DNA of 64,000 nucleotides, taken from contig NC_092048.1 of the NCBI RefSeq assembly GCF_003086295.3, positions 87,834,626 to 87,898,625 on the forward strand, read 5' to 3'. The translations under genes and the position numbers were made by a program. The notes beneath the pieces are model-generated. The model ran no database searches, had not been told where the DNA came from, and saw only the letters and a program-made list of their open reading frames with translations. This document shows positions 32,861 through 43,822 of this stretch, piece by piece. Within the stretch, counting starts at the first letter, position 1. Every line of letters starts with the position of its first letter. The DNA is from Arachis hypogaea (lineage: Eukaryota; Streptophyta; Magnoliopsida; Fabales; Fabaceae).

Positions 32861-33691
32861 CGGTGGCGGATCTAAAAAATTTTGAAAGTGGGGCAAAATA
32901 TATATAACATGATAATTTTTATAATAAAAATATTATGCTTACATAAAAAATTAGCTATCAACTTATCTACTATAAATTTATGTATAAATATATATATTAT
33001 TTAACTTATTTTTAATGTATATTTTGTATTTCAAAATTTATTTTATACAAGTAATTATTTTTATGTATACGTAACATAATTGTTGGTATAATTATATTTT
33101 GTTATTATAAAATATGATTAGTCTTCAAAATATCTAATTACAAATTAAAAAACTAAAATAGTAATTTAACTAATAACATATAATTTAGAATTTTATTTTT
33201 TTTATATTTCATATTTTGAAAAAATTGAATAATATTTTATTGAAAATATAATCAAAATGTCTCTTTTTTTTATATATATATGTTGTTAAACAATTATTTA
33301 AAAATATTTAAAACCCACCTTTCATACAATTAGCTCTAATCTTAATGATATTCATAGTTGAAAAAGTTCATTCACTTAGTGTAATAGTTATGAAAAAAAA
33401 TTAAAACTAATTTCAAACACCAATAGATAGATAATATTCTTTAGAGTCAATTTCTAATAAGAAAGAATACCAATCTCATTTAAATTTGATAATTTATCAT
33501 TATAATGCACATCTAATATGAAGTTTTTAAATTGACTATCAATTGTCAAAAGTTGAATAAAAAATTATTGTGGGGTCAAATTTAATAATTTAACGGGGGC
33601 AAATAAATATTATTATGATGTACTATTTAAAAAATTCCAAATTGTAGTGGAGGCGCTTGCTCCTGCTATAATATAAGTAGATCCGTCCCTG
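32861..33691. mobile_element. Tip100-like hAT MITE, copy 1
   Basis: 831 bp of AT-rich non-coding sequence with inverted ends CGGTGGCGGATCTA and, reversed, CAGGGACGGATCTA. Flanked by ATTCCT and ATACCT, an imperfect short duplication. Removing it restores the hAT frame (MIP | SHTG). CAG(G/T)GGCGGA-type ends suggest the Tip100 branch of hAT; non-autonomous. Confidence 0.75.
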
Positions 33692-34534
33692 ATACCTTCC
33701 CATACTGGGACTGATCTGGAAGCAGTCTTATTTAACTCTTTGAAGCAATGACGTATTGATAAGAAAGTGTTTTCTATTACTATAGATAATACTTCTGCAA
33801 ATAACATGCAAAACATCTTAAAAACTCACCTACGTAAGCAGAATAGTTTGCTTTGCAATGGCGAATATTTTCATGTACTTTGCTCCACTCATTTTAAATT
33901 TGATTGTGCAAGAAGGGTTAAAGGTGGCTGCTGGAGCTTTATTTAAAATCAGAGAGAGTGTGAAATATGTAAAAATTTCTGGTGGAAGAATGGTGAAATT
34001 TAAAGATTGTGTGCAGCAAGCAAAAATTGAAGAAGGTGCTGGTCTAAAATCAGATGTTCCAATTCGATGAAATTCTACATCTATGATGTTGAAAAGTGTA
34101 ATTAGATTTGAAAAAGTGTTTGACATCCTTAGTATTGTAGATAGAGCTTATAAACATTGTCCGACAAATGAAGAATGGAGTTTAGCAAAAAAAAGTGTGA
34201 ATTTTTAGAACCATTTTATGAAACTACAAACCTCATTTCGGGTTCATCATATCCAACATCAAATTTGTATTTTATGCAAGTTTGAAAATTTGAATGTCTT
34301 TTGGAAGATAATTAAATTTGTGATGATGCTGTTATTATGAACATGGCTTTCAAAATGAAGGTGAAGTTTGATAAATATTGAAAAGATTATAGCACCGCCT
34401 TGATTTTTGGAGCAATTTTTTATTCTCGATTAAAGTTACAATTCTTGAGATTTTATTAGAAAAAATTAGATCCTTCAACCTTTGAATTGAAGGCAAATGA
34501 AGTATTGGAGAAATTTAAAAAGTTGTATGAAGAG
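33692..34534 (+). pseudogene. hAT transposase relic, C-terminal part
   Basis: Continues 'TGTDLEAVLFNSLK' and '...VFSITIDNTSANNMQNIL', then 'FHVLCSTHFKFDCARRVKGGCWSFI'-like codons in a shifted frame, followed by 'SVKYVKISGGRMVKFKDCVQQ'. The final part reads 'NEEWSLAKKKCEFLEPFYETTNLISGSSYPTSNLYFMQV', then 'FDKYWKDYSTALIFGAIFYSRLKLQFL' with stops and shifts. This order is that of RICESLEEPER-type transposases. It is cut before the dimerisation domain. Confidence 0.8.
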
Positions 34535-35039
34535 TATGGACGGATTTATACACATTGTAGTGGGGGCAAATGCCCCACTATAATTTGAAATTTTTTTTAA
34601 ATAATATATGATAATAATATTTATTTGTCCCCATTAAATTATGAAATTTGACCCCACAAATTTTTTACTCAATTTTTGGTATTTAATAGTCAATTTAATA
34701 ATTTTATATTAAATATTTATTAGAAGAATTAATTCTCAATTATATTTAAATGAGATTGATGTTCTTTCTTAAAAATGAACTCAAAAGATATTATTTATCT
34801 TTTTCTTAAATTAGTTTTAGTGTTTTTTTTCTGTAACAACTACATTAATTGAAAGAAATTTTTCAACTATAAATATCACAGAGAGTTAGCTTTTGATTGT
34901 ATGAGAAGTGAATTTTTAAATAATTGTTTAATGATATATATAAAAAGAGAAATATTTCTATTGTATTGTTAAAAAAAAGATTATTCAATTTTTTTAAAAA
35001 TATGAAACCTAAAAAATAGAATTCTAAATTATATATTAT
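34535..35039. mobile_element. Tip100-like MITE, copy 2 (inverted, truncated)
   Basis: Begins TATGGACGGATTTATAC and follows the reverse complement of copy 1 (GTAGTGGGGGCAAATG..., CCCCATTAAATTATGAAATTTGACCCCACA, ...TAGAATTCTAAATTATATATTA). It lacks about the last 320 bases, being cut at the CACTACAAGAAA terminus. Confidence 0.75.
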
Positions 35040-35530
35040 CACTACAAGAAACATCGTTAAAATCGACGGCCAAATCGACGGCTTAGCCGTCGATAATATT
35101 AAATTTCGACGGCAAAATGAACGGTGGAGGTGGTCGCTATAAAGCTTGTCGATTTTTCAAAATTCTAATAAAATCGACGGCTTGCCTAGCCTCGATAATA
35201 ATTTAATTAAATCGACGGCGTTACTGTCTATAATATGAGTTTGAGAATTTTACATTCTTACCAAAATCGACAACGTTGCCGTCGATATTATTATATAAAA
35301 TCGATGCCATTTTTGTCGACATTTGATTCAATAAAATCGACAATGTTTTCGTTTATAATATGCTTACTAAAATTGACAACGTTACCGTCGATATTTGATC
35401 CAATAAAATCGACACAGTTGCCGTCGATTTTATTATTTAGATACCAACAAATTCTTTGTCTATATTTGATTTTTTTTGTCTATTTTAAAATTAAAAAGCG
35501 ACAACCATTCCGTCGATTTTAATAGATATG
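35040..35530 (+). mobile_element. CACTA-like transposon left end
   Basis: CACTACAAGAAAC at 35040 is a typical plant CACTA terminal repeat. It is followed by about ten subterminal copies of ATCGACGGC and its complement GCCGTCGAT, often as inverted pairs (for example GACGGCTTAGCCGTC at about 35075). The matching right end (...GTAGTG) was not found, so the element is incomplete or nested beyond what I can see. Confidence 0.65.
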
Positions 35531-35817
35531 TTTTAATTATTTTTTCTATTTGAAAAATAGTAAACAATTAATGTAAATAAATATAGAAATAAAATTTATA
35601 CAGAATATAAATAACAAGACAAATAAACTTTTAAATATAAAAATAAAATTTATACTAAATATTAGATAATGAGTTTACAAACTTATCAAAATAATAAATA
35701 ATCCTCTAACATAAATACTCAAGACAAGATAAATAACTAAACTTAGACTTATATTCGTTTAAATTGTAATCCACTAATAATACAAAATATTCAAAGTAAA
35801 GTGATTAAATAACCTAC

Positions 35818-35890
35818 TCATACTCGTCTAAATAATCATCCGAGTCATCAAAATCGTCAGAATCATCATCCCTTTGAGAACTCTGTGGTT
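35818..35890 (-). pseudogene. Acidic C-terminal ORF end in CACTA-like region
   Basis: The minus strand reads '...SQRDDDSDDFDDSDDYLDEYE' then a stop, the kind of acidic tail seen at the end of CACTA-associated proteins. The upstream frame is not supportable. Confidence 0.4.
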
Positions 35891-37555
35891 ATCCTGGTCG
35901 CTGCAGAATAGATGGGAGTTTTCTACCTGGGACTGGGGTTGGGGTTGGGGCTAGAGCTGTGCTTTTCTATCATACATTCAACTTCGGTTCTGGTTTTCCA
36001 TTATTAATGAATTTAATTTCCTACATATCAAAGGGATAATATTCACTTTTTTATTTTTTTTCAATGAGAAACCACAACAAATAAAAGTCTTATGATGAAT
36101 ATAATTTATACTCACCATGAATTATTTACACAAACAAGCATACATATTTTAGTATAGATAAGCATGCATAATAATTTAACAGAGATAATAAAGACAAAGA
36201 TAAATTAAAACTCAATAGTTTAACAGAGATAATAAATAAATAAAAAAAGTAGAAGGTTAAACCTTGAATAGCTTTTCTGGGAATCTTAAACTCTACCAAT
36301 ATTTATAATAGTATAAATGAATGTCACTGCAACTTTGATAATACTTGTGACTATATCAACCCTACCAAAAAAATATATACAGGCACATCAACACTAAAAA
36401 CAATACATACAAATCTTATCATAAAAAATTGAGATATAAAGTCTTATCATGAAATCTCATAATTAGTAGTAGTAGAACATTTCAATTAAGATTCATAAAA
36501 AAAGAAAAAACCAAAAAATTCGGTACTTTTTTTAAGAGTTATTTTGAATACTAATCTAGCACCTTATTTTTTTTATGAGTTGTATGCATTTAAGAACAAA
36601 ATTGAAATACATATATATAAGATAAGATTGAAAGAATTAATGTGTACTGTGTGGTACCACTGTCCCTGTTCGTATCCCTTTCAATGTTTAATTGAAAGAA
36701 AGGAATGTAGTTTACAAATATAAAGTCCAAGTGAAATTATTCAGTGCACTAGATCCAAATTACTATATCAAAAAACCTTAAATAGTATATATGTGATATT
36801 ATATTTTTGTTCAACTGCTCTATATCCTTAACATAAGATATCATTAAGCATATAATAAATGATTGATAGTGTTTTGCTAATTAAATATCTTCACATCATC
36901 ACTTCACAGAGTTTGGTAAAAGAACCTAATGAAGCAGGATTAAAGAAAAGCTCCACATCAGTCCAAAAGTTCCTATTTATGACTCTTTTGAACATGTTAA
37001 AAGAAATGTTATACAACCAAATGTTCGAGATGCTATGAAGCCTGGTGGGTTGAACGTGGGAAGCATGTTGGAGTATAGTGCTGTTTTTAATGCAAATATA
37101 TAGTTGTTAATTGAATACTACAAACTACAGTATAGAGTTGACTGCACTACCACTTCCTTGGTTTTCTTTCCTCTGTACCTTTATCACAAAATTACTGTCC
37201 AAAATGGCTAATGCATACAAGTCATATACTAACACACATGGGAACATATATTCTGAAATGGTTAGGTTGTTAGGTTAGCAAAACTGTATAGACTACTAAA
37301 TGATTAAGAGCTTGACTAGTTGATTGGGGCTATAACATTAAGATATTGACTAGTTTTAAGAGCTTATAAATTTCACCTATCTATCTAGTAGAAAGCTCTA
37401 TGTATTATTCAGTCACGTCATCATGAAGATGGATAGTGGCAAATCTTTTATGCAGAAAAACAAAAAATTACTATAAAACTCTCTTTTGATTGATTTATTA
37501 AATCTATGTATTTATATGCAATTAAAAGTGATTAAGAAGTACTCTACTACATAAT
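35891..37555. other. AT-rich sequence, no clear gene
   Basis: Probably interior of the CACTA-like element or flanking DNA. A short gene-like stretch around 36905-37075 (+) ('...PKVPIYDSFEHVKRNV...') has no identifiable family. Nothing else is seen. Confidence 0.35.
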
Positions 37556-38001
37556 TGACTTTTATTAACATTTAAAAAATGTTACTAAATTATATTAAAA
37601 TATTAACTATGTATATTAGTAACATTTTAACAAATATTAAATATATCCTATGTTACTAAAGAGTTTTAATAATATTTTTCTAAAGATTTAATAACATTTA
37701 ATAAAAATGTTACAATAGATCTTCTATAGTAATATTATGAGAAATGTTACAATGGACCTTTTCTAGTAACACTTAAAGAAATGTTACAATAGATATATTT
37801 TGTAATATTTAGAAAAATGTTACCATAAATATTTTTTGTAACACTTAAAAAATGTTACAATAATAGATATCTTATGTAACATTTAGAAAAATGTTACCAT
37901 AAATATTTTTTGAAACACTTCAAAAAATGTTACTATAGATATTTTTTGTAATACTTAAAAAATATTACAAAAGATCTTTAGTAACATTTTTTTAGTTATA
38001 T
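37556..38001. repeat. GTAACATTT/AAATGTTAC inverted-repeat array
   Basis: About a dozen units of GTAACA(C/T)TT(A/-)AAAAAATGTTAC with 25-40-base spacing, each roughly self-complementary. It could be the subterminal repeats of a CACTA element. It is cut at 38001 by element C's insertion. Confidence 0.7.
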
Positions 38002-38006
38002 TATAC

Positions 38007-40293
38007 TGTTGCGGGTGGAAACTTGTCTCTCAACAAATCTCCTTTCGGCAAGTGTACCGAATTTGTCGTCAAGTAAAAACTCACAATAGAGTGAGGTCGA
38101 ATCCCACAGGGATTGATTGATCAAGCAACTTTAATTAGAAGAATGTTCCAGTTGAGCGAATCCAGAATTTGGGTTGAGAGTTGTAGAAAATAAAATGGCG
38201 GGAATGTAAATAACAGAAAAGTAAATGCTAGAATTAAAGGACTGGAAGTAAATGACTGAAAATAAATTGCAGAATTGTAAATGGGAATGGGGGATTTGCT
38301 CATAAAAGTAAATGGCAGAAATTAAAGAGAATGGGTAGATTAGAGATGGGGAGTTCATTGGGCTTAGGAGATGTTGCAATTCTCCGGATCAAGTTCATTT
38401 TCATCTCTTCCTCAATCAATGCACTCATTGATCTCCTTGGCAATCTTAAGTGATTGAATTACAATTTCTTGCAATTCAATCTCTCAAATCTTGATCAATA
38501 GCCAATTTCTTGGTCAATTGCTCATGAGAAGAGATGAAGTATGGTCACTGATTATACCACATGCATTTTCCAAATCAAGTATTGAGAGGGTTATAGTCAC
38601 ATACCCATCCAAACTCAATTTGGTCCAGCATGAGAAAGCAATTCTAGCTTGATCTCTTCATTCCTCTTTCAAGGTTCAAAAGAGATCCAAGTTTGAATAG
38701 CTTCTCTTCCAAGATAACTACTCAATTGGATGAAGATCGAAAGCTTTCAAGTAAAATCAAGAGAAAAGATAGAAGAAGAGTAATGAAAATTAGTATTGAT
38801 CCATCAAATTACAACAGAGCTCCCTAACCCAATGAAAGAGGTTTAGTTGTTCATAGCTCTAGAAAATGAAAATAAAGATGGAGAATACATCATAGAACTA
38901 GCAATTGCAGAGAAAGTAAAATACAGAGAGTAATTCTCTTTTTCCAACTTCCAAAACTCCTTTAACAATTCAAAGCTACTCCTATATATACTACTCTTCT
39001 CAGCTTCTAGTTTGCTCTTCAAGTCTTGGGCCTTTGAATCTTGAGTTTGAAGCAGTTCTTTTCTTCATTTGGGCTTGACTTTACTTGCAGAGAGAAAGTA
39101 CTAAGTAGGCAGAGACTTTAGCTCAGGGCGTTAGGGGTGTTAACATTTAGTGAAAGTATAAGTTCGAGAACGTTAGTGACACTTAACATTTTCACTAACG
39201 TTCCAATGGACCCCTTTTCCTCACGTTAGAGCCCAAGTTAACTAGGTTAACGTGGCTTCTAACGTGGCCTTGCCAACTTCGAGAACGTTAGTGACACTCA
39301 ACATTGTCACTAACGTTCCAGTGTGCCCCTTTTTGCTTCACGTTAAAGCCTACGTTAACTAGGTTAACGTGGCTTCTAACGTGGCCTTGCCAAACTTCGA
39401 GAACGTTAGTGACACTCAACATTGTCACTAACGTTCCAATGTGTCCCTAGATCTCACGTTAGAGTCCACGTTAACTAGGTTAACGTGGCTTCTAACGTGG
39501 CCATTCTTAGCCATCCCAACGTTAGTGACAATGTTGAGTGTTACTAACGTTGGCTCATCATTCATTCCTCATCGTTAGCTTCCACGTTAACTAAGTTAAC
39601 GTGGCTCCTTGGGGGGTTGTGTGGTTGCTTCCAACGTTAGTGACGATATTGAGTGTCACTAACGTTGTCGACAACTCTCACTTCTTACGTTAGCTCCCAC
39701 GTTAACCAAGTTAACGTGGGAGTTAACGTGGTGTGTTGGATCCTTAGGCCAACGTTAGTGACAATGTTGAATGTCACTAACGTTGGCTTTTCTTCCCCCT
39801 TTAACGTTAGAGGCCACGTTAACTAGGTTAACGTGGGCTCTAACGTGGCCACTCATGAGTGTTTGCCAACGTTAGTGACAATGTTAAGTGTCACTAACGT
39901 TGGCTCAACTTCCCTTCTCCACGTTAGAGTGCACGTTAACTTAGTTAACGTGACTCTTAACGTGGGCAATGATGGCTTTGAGAGTGTTATTGGCAATCAC
40001 TTTTCTCATTAACCTTGCAAGTTACCTCCCTTTCCTTGCTTCTTTTGGTCTTGAAATCAAGCAACAGAGTGCATCAAAGTTCTAGTCCAAGTCATGGGTA
40101 ATGCAACATACAATTTGTCACTAAATTCATGCAAAATCCTCATGAAATAATGTAAAATGCACAATGTATGCTTGAATCAAGGTGTAGGTGAATATCTACC
40201 CAAAACTAGCTTATTTCCTAAAGAAATGCATGAAACTACCCTAAAAATAGTAAAGAAAAGGTCAGTGAAACTGGCCAAGATGCCCTGGCATCA
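38007..40293 (-). repeat. Element C 3' LTR
   Basis: 2,287 bp. On the minus strand it starts TGATGCCAGGGCATCTTGG. It contains the AACGTTAG/CACGTTAAC palindrome array at about 39160-39970. Compared with the other LTR it lacks 12 bases in the fourth array unit (near 39603), between direct repeats TTAACGTGG. Confidence 0.92.
39160..39970. repeat. AACGTTAG/CCACGTTAAC palindrome array (C left LTR)
   Basis: Seven dimeric units of about 115 bp. Each has hairpin 1 (AACGTTAGTGACA, short loop, TGTCACTAACGTT) and hairpin 2 (outer CACGTTAGA...TCTAACGTG around inner CCACGTTAAC..GTTAACGTGG). In units 1-3 the loop of hairpin 1 reads CTCAACATTG; in units 4-7 it reads the complement. Confidence 0.92.
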
Positions 40294-40330
40294 CAACACC
40301 AAACTTAAAGCTTGCTTGTCCCTAAGCAAG
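40294..40330 (-). promoter_or_regulatory. Hairpin plus TTTAAGTTTGGTGTTG beside C 3' LTR
   Basis: On the minus strand: stem CTTGCTT-AGGGAC-AAGCAAG (40311-40330), then CTTTAAGTTTGGTGTTG ending at the LTR edge. The layout matches element B's 16576-16613, with a different stem sequence and the loop again containing GGGA. Confidence 0.7.
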
Positions 40331-41398
40331 TACTGGAACAAGAGAATGATGAATGGAATATCCAGAGGAATGAGTCATTCTTGTGGAAGTCATGTTACTG
40401 ATTTTATGGTGGCTTCATACATAGCAACTTAGGTTCATTCCATTACTGGCTTTCAGACTTTTATCATGTCCCTAAATACTTACTTTGTTTATATCCCATG
40501 AGACTTTTATTCATTGATCCTTTTATTGTTATTTCAAGGGTTATTTATGTTATTTAGGCTAAGTGCTCTGTAAGGCGGCAACTTTTTAAGATAAGCTTTC
40601 AGTCAACACTCCTGAACCAGTTGGTTCAAGGTGCTAGGTGTTGAAGCACCCCTAAGGACTTACTCCCTCAAGTCTCTCCCCCATACATACACACCACAGG
40701 CATATGGTTCATTTATTTTCCTTCTTGAGACCTTGGTGTCCAGCACCTCTTTGGGTTACTAAATGCTCTGTGGTGAGGGTTACTCTTGATAATGGACTTT
40801 CAGCTGATAATCCCGGGTTAGTTAACCCAAGTTACCAGGTGATAAAGCACCCCTAAGAGCTTATTCATCCAAGTAGATCCCTCACACAGGAACACCACAG
40901 ATACATATCTTAAGATCAAAACCATTGGTGCCTAGCCTTATTGCTTACTCTTTTTCTTTTGTTTTTCCACTTTCATTATTCTTTTCTCTTTCTCTTATTA
41001 GGATCTTGTTATTAACTTAGTCTCATGGGTATATCCAAAGTCAAGTATTCAGGATAGATAGTTGTCCTCCTAGCCTTGTGGTTGAACCAACTTAGCTAAC
41101 TTATGACTACCCCAAAGATTCATGAATGCACTTCCACATTATGAACTCTACTCTGGTCTTTTAAAAACATAAACATTCTCTTCTTCATTTGATTTAAAGG
41201 GACAAGCTTACAAGAAAGTAAACTAAGGATGCAGTGACATAAAGACTAGTGCACATAGACTTTCTTCAATACCAAAAACTTAAAAGACATAATTGAAAAA
41301 GGTTTAAACATAACATGGAAGCAAGTTCTATTTCATACAAGATCTTCCTTATTTAAAACATAGAGAAAGATGGAACAAAGAAGGAACTCCACCACCTT
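40331..41398 (-). other. Element C 3' non-coding region with duplicated module
   Basis: No gene. Two related blocks, about 40560-40700 and 40750-40915, share TTTCAG(C/T)..., AGGTG(A/T)T(A/G)AAGCACCCCTAAG..CTTA and CACCACAG..AT (plus-strand wording), so a unit of roughly 185 bp is duplicated. The plus-strand frame at 40157-40432 crosses the LTR edge and is spurious. Confidence 0.6.
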
Positions 41399-42940
41399 TT
41401 ACTGTTGTGGATGTCCATGCTCTTTTCCTTGCTTGTCCTCCTTGTTTCCTCTTGCATTTCCTCGCATCCGTGCCAATCTTGCTTGCTTCCAATCCTCAAG
41501 TGCCTTCCTCACTGACTCATGACTCTCTTCCACCCTTTGTCTTTCCTTTCGTGCTAATTCATCCTTCATTTCGTCATACTTGGCTATTCCTGGATGCAAT
41601 ATTGGCAGCTGTCCCACTAAGTAACCAAGCCTGGCTTGAGTGTTTATATGATGTCCTGTTTCGCTCATGTAAACTCCTTCTGCGAATGCCCTTTGCTCGT
41701 CCAATAGTTCTGCCTGTTTTATTTGTCTTCGATGCATCTCATGTATGTGCGCCCCTTGATGTGCTTGGATGTTGATTAGCCTCTGGGTGGATTCTTGTTG
41801 CTCGTTTTGCCTTTGTTCCATCCTGTTGAATGTTTCTCCCCATTGTTATCCTTGACTTAGTTGCTGTTCCATCATTTGCCTTTGCCACTCACCTTGCTGA
41901 GTCATCCATCTTGAAAGTGTTTCCTCTTGCTGCCCCATCATCTGTAGTTGAAGCTCTTTCTATGCTCCTTGGCTTTCCAAATATTGTCTAGACAAGCCAT
42001 CAATGGCCTCCTGCAATTGGTGCATGTCCAAGGTCTGTTGTGCTTGACCCTCTAAGACTTGTCCTTCCACTACTTAAGGGACTGTTTTCTTCCTTTGCTT
42101 CCGCTGAGGCAAAGGGGATGCTGCAGCTTTCATCCTTCGTACAGTTATTGGGATGCCTTCCTTTATCCACATGGGGTTCTCATCTTCAAAAACTACCCCA
42201 GCTTTTTTGCATATTCGGTAAATAGTGCTGGGGTAACCTAACGTTCCTCTTGAGTCGCTTTTCTCTGCCATCTTTCTAATACCTTCAGCTATGAGTTCAT
42301 GAACCTTGATTTCTCCTCCCTTCAGTATACAGTGCACCATTGTGGCTCTCTTGACATTCACCTCCGAGTTGTTTGCAGCTGGAAGAATAGACCTTCTCAC
42401 TAGCTCAAACCACCCCTTGGCTTCAGGAATGAGATCTGTTCTCTTGATGAACTTTGGGTTATTTCCCGCACCCCTTTCCCAGTCAGCTCCTGGTACACAA
42501 ATATCTTGCAGAATCTGGTCATAATTGGGGTTGTCCAATCTTGAGTGATAGCTTTCTTCTTCAATTTGTATAGACCGTAGCTTCAATGCCCTCATGACAC
42601 TCATGGGACCAAAGTCCACCATCTTTCCTCTCACAAAGCTTGTGTAAGACTCATCCTTCTTATCATATCGAACTGCATTTGCATAAAATTCTCTTATGAG
42701 ATTTGCATTCACCTTAATGACCGGGTCAGTGAGGAGCTCCCATCTTCTCCTTTCTATCTTCTCTGTGATTTCGGGGCACTCAGTCTTTGTAACTTGAAAT
42801 CCCAGCTCATAAATGATTTCTTTATCAACCATCCACCCGTATTGCAATGCATGATGTAAGCTTCCAAATCTCCTTTCATCATATGGGTGTTCTTCCATGG
42901 GTTCGTTTCCCTTCCTTCTTTTAGAACCCGAAGACGCCAT
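41399..42940 (-). pseudogene. Element C ORF2, 'plant transposon protein' plus coiled coil
   Basis: ATG at 42940-42938 (MASSGSKRRKGNEP). The first 288 residues are a good match in wording to the 'putative plant transposon protein' family (Pfam Transposase_32 type, from memory): 'NANLIREFYANAVRYDKK', 'SFVRGKMVDFG', 'DQILQDICVPGADWERG', 'FIKRTDLIPEAKGWFELVRRSILPAANNSEV', 'TLGYPSTIYRICKKAGV'. The same frame continues to 41399 through three stops (42074-42076, 41960-41962, 41846-41848) with a Gln-rich coiled coil, '...MMGQQEETLSRWMTQQGEWQRQMMEQQ...' and '...MKDELARKERQRVEESHESVRKALEDWKQ'. The function is unknown. Despite the family name it shows no DDE or other catalytic motif I can see. Confidence 0.75.
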
Positions 42941-43822
42941 GAATGATAGTTAATATGTGAAGGTGGTAAGGTTGTGGAGACTTTTGGTTGTTTAGGGTTT
43001 TATGGCAATGAAGAGAGTGAGGGGAGGAATGTTTATAATCGGATAGAGGGTGTCTTGTACCGAAAGGAAGAGTGGTGAAGGGTGTGTGATGACAATGAAG
43101 GGTGGTACGGACAAGGGTCGTTTATATAGAGAAGTTGTGAGAGAATGGAGGGTGTAGATTGATGAAGTGGTCACTTGATGGACGGTTGGGGTTATGCATG
43201 GCTAGAAGACAAGGATCATCACTTTATGATGGGGATTGCTCGGTCTTCTAGGGGTGCCATTTTTTCAATGTTGCATGGCAACATTTTCTGATGTATTCCC
43301 TTTTTAGAACAAGTGTGTAGCCCCTCCTTTTGTGGTGTCCGAACTTTCTTTGTTTGGTTGTCCAATCTATCCCTTTTAATGCTCCTTTTCTTTTCCTATA
43401 AAGACAAACTAAGAAAAGTAAGAAAAGATATTAAAATGACCATATGAACTTTACGGCTAATATTAATAAAAGGGAAGAAAGGATTTGATTGTTTATTTAT
43501 GAATTCCAACTAACTAACTAACTATTGGTGGGTCCTTATATGCATTTTGGTGGCACCATGGGGTGACACCAAACTTAGTTTGAAGCAATGTGATGAAATA
43601 TTTTGTTCAAAGCTCCCAAGACTAGCATGTATCTTGGTTTGCTTTGAACACCAAACTTGTTCTTCACTATATACTGCATGATAAAGATTTCACCAAGTGT
43701 TTGTCAAGTTTGGGTTGAAATTCATAAACATTGATTTATTCATTATTTTAAAAACATATAAAACATGGGTGGCCTCCCATGAAGCGCTTCTTTAGCGTCA
43801 CTAGCTTGACGTTTTTCCTTCA
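42941..43822 (-). other. Spacer between C gag-pro and ORF2
   Basis: No gene. It contains two copies of the motif AAGTTTGGTGT on the minus strand (43566-43576 and 43648-43658), in the same relative place as in element B. Confidence 0.6.

Larger units (their letters stand above)
27643..34534 (+). mobile_element. Decayed hAT (RICESLEEPER-like) transposon, nested
   Basis: The left end looks like a hAT terminus (TAGTAATGTCAATCGAGCCC at 27643, followed by GGGTTGGCCC). The coding relic runs in three pieces, 28768-29154, 32611-32860 and 33692-34534, separated by a PIF/Harbinger insertion and a MITE. The right terminal repeat is not found; a second MITE and CACTA-like sequence follow. Confidence 0.7.

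Noticed and set aside
38001..38010. TGCGGG at 38010 as the LTR edge of element C
   Set aside because: Starting at 38007 (TGTTGC) gives a matching TATAC target duplicate on both sides and agrees with TGATGC in the other LTR.
39160..39970. CRISPR-like array in element C's LTR
   Set aside because: Regular repeats, but in a plant LTR, with diverged palindromic units and no unique equal-length spacers.
41407..41775. Plus-strand 122-residue frame opposite ORF2 of element C
   Set aside because: Antisense shadow of the Gln-rich coiled coil.
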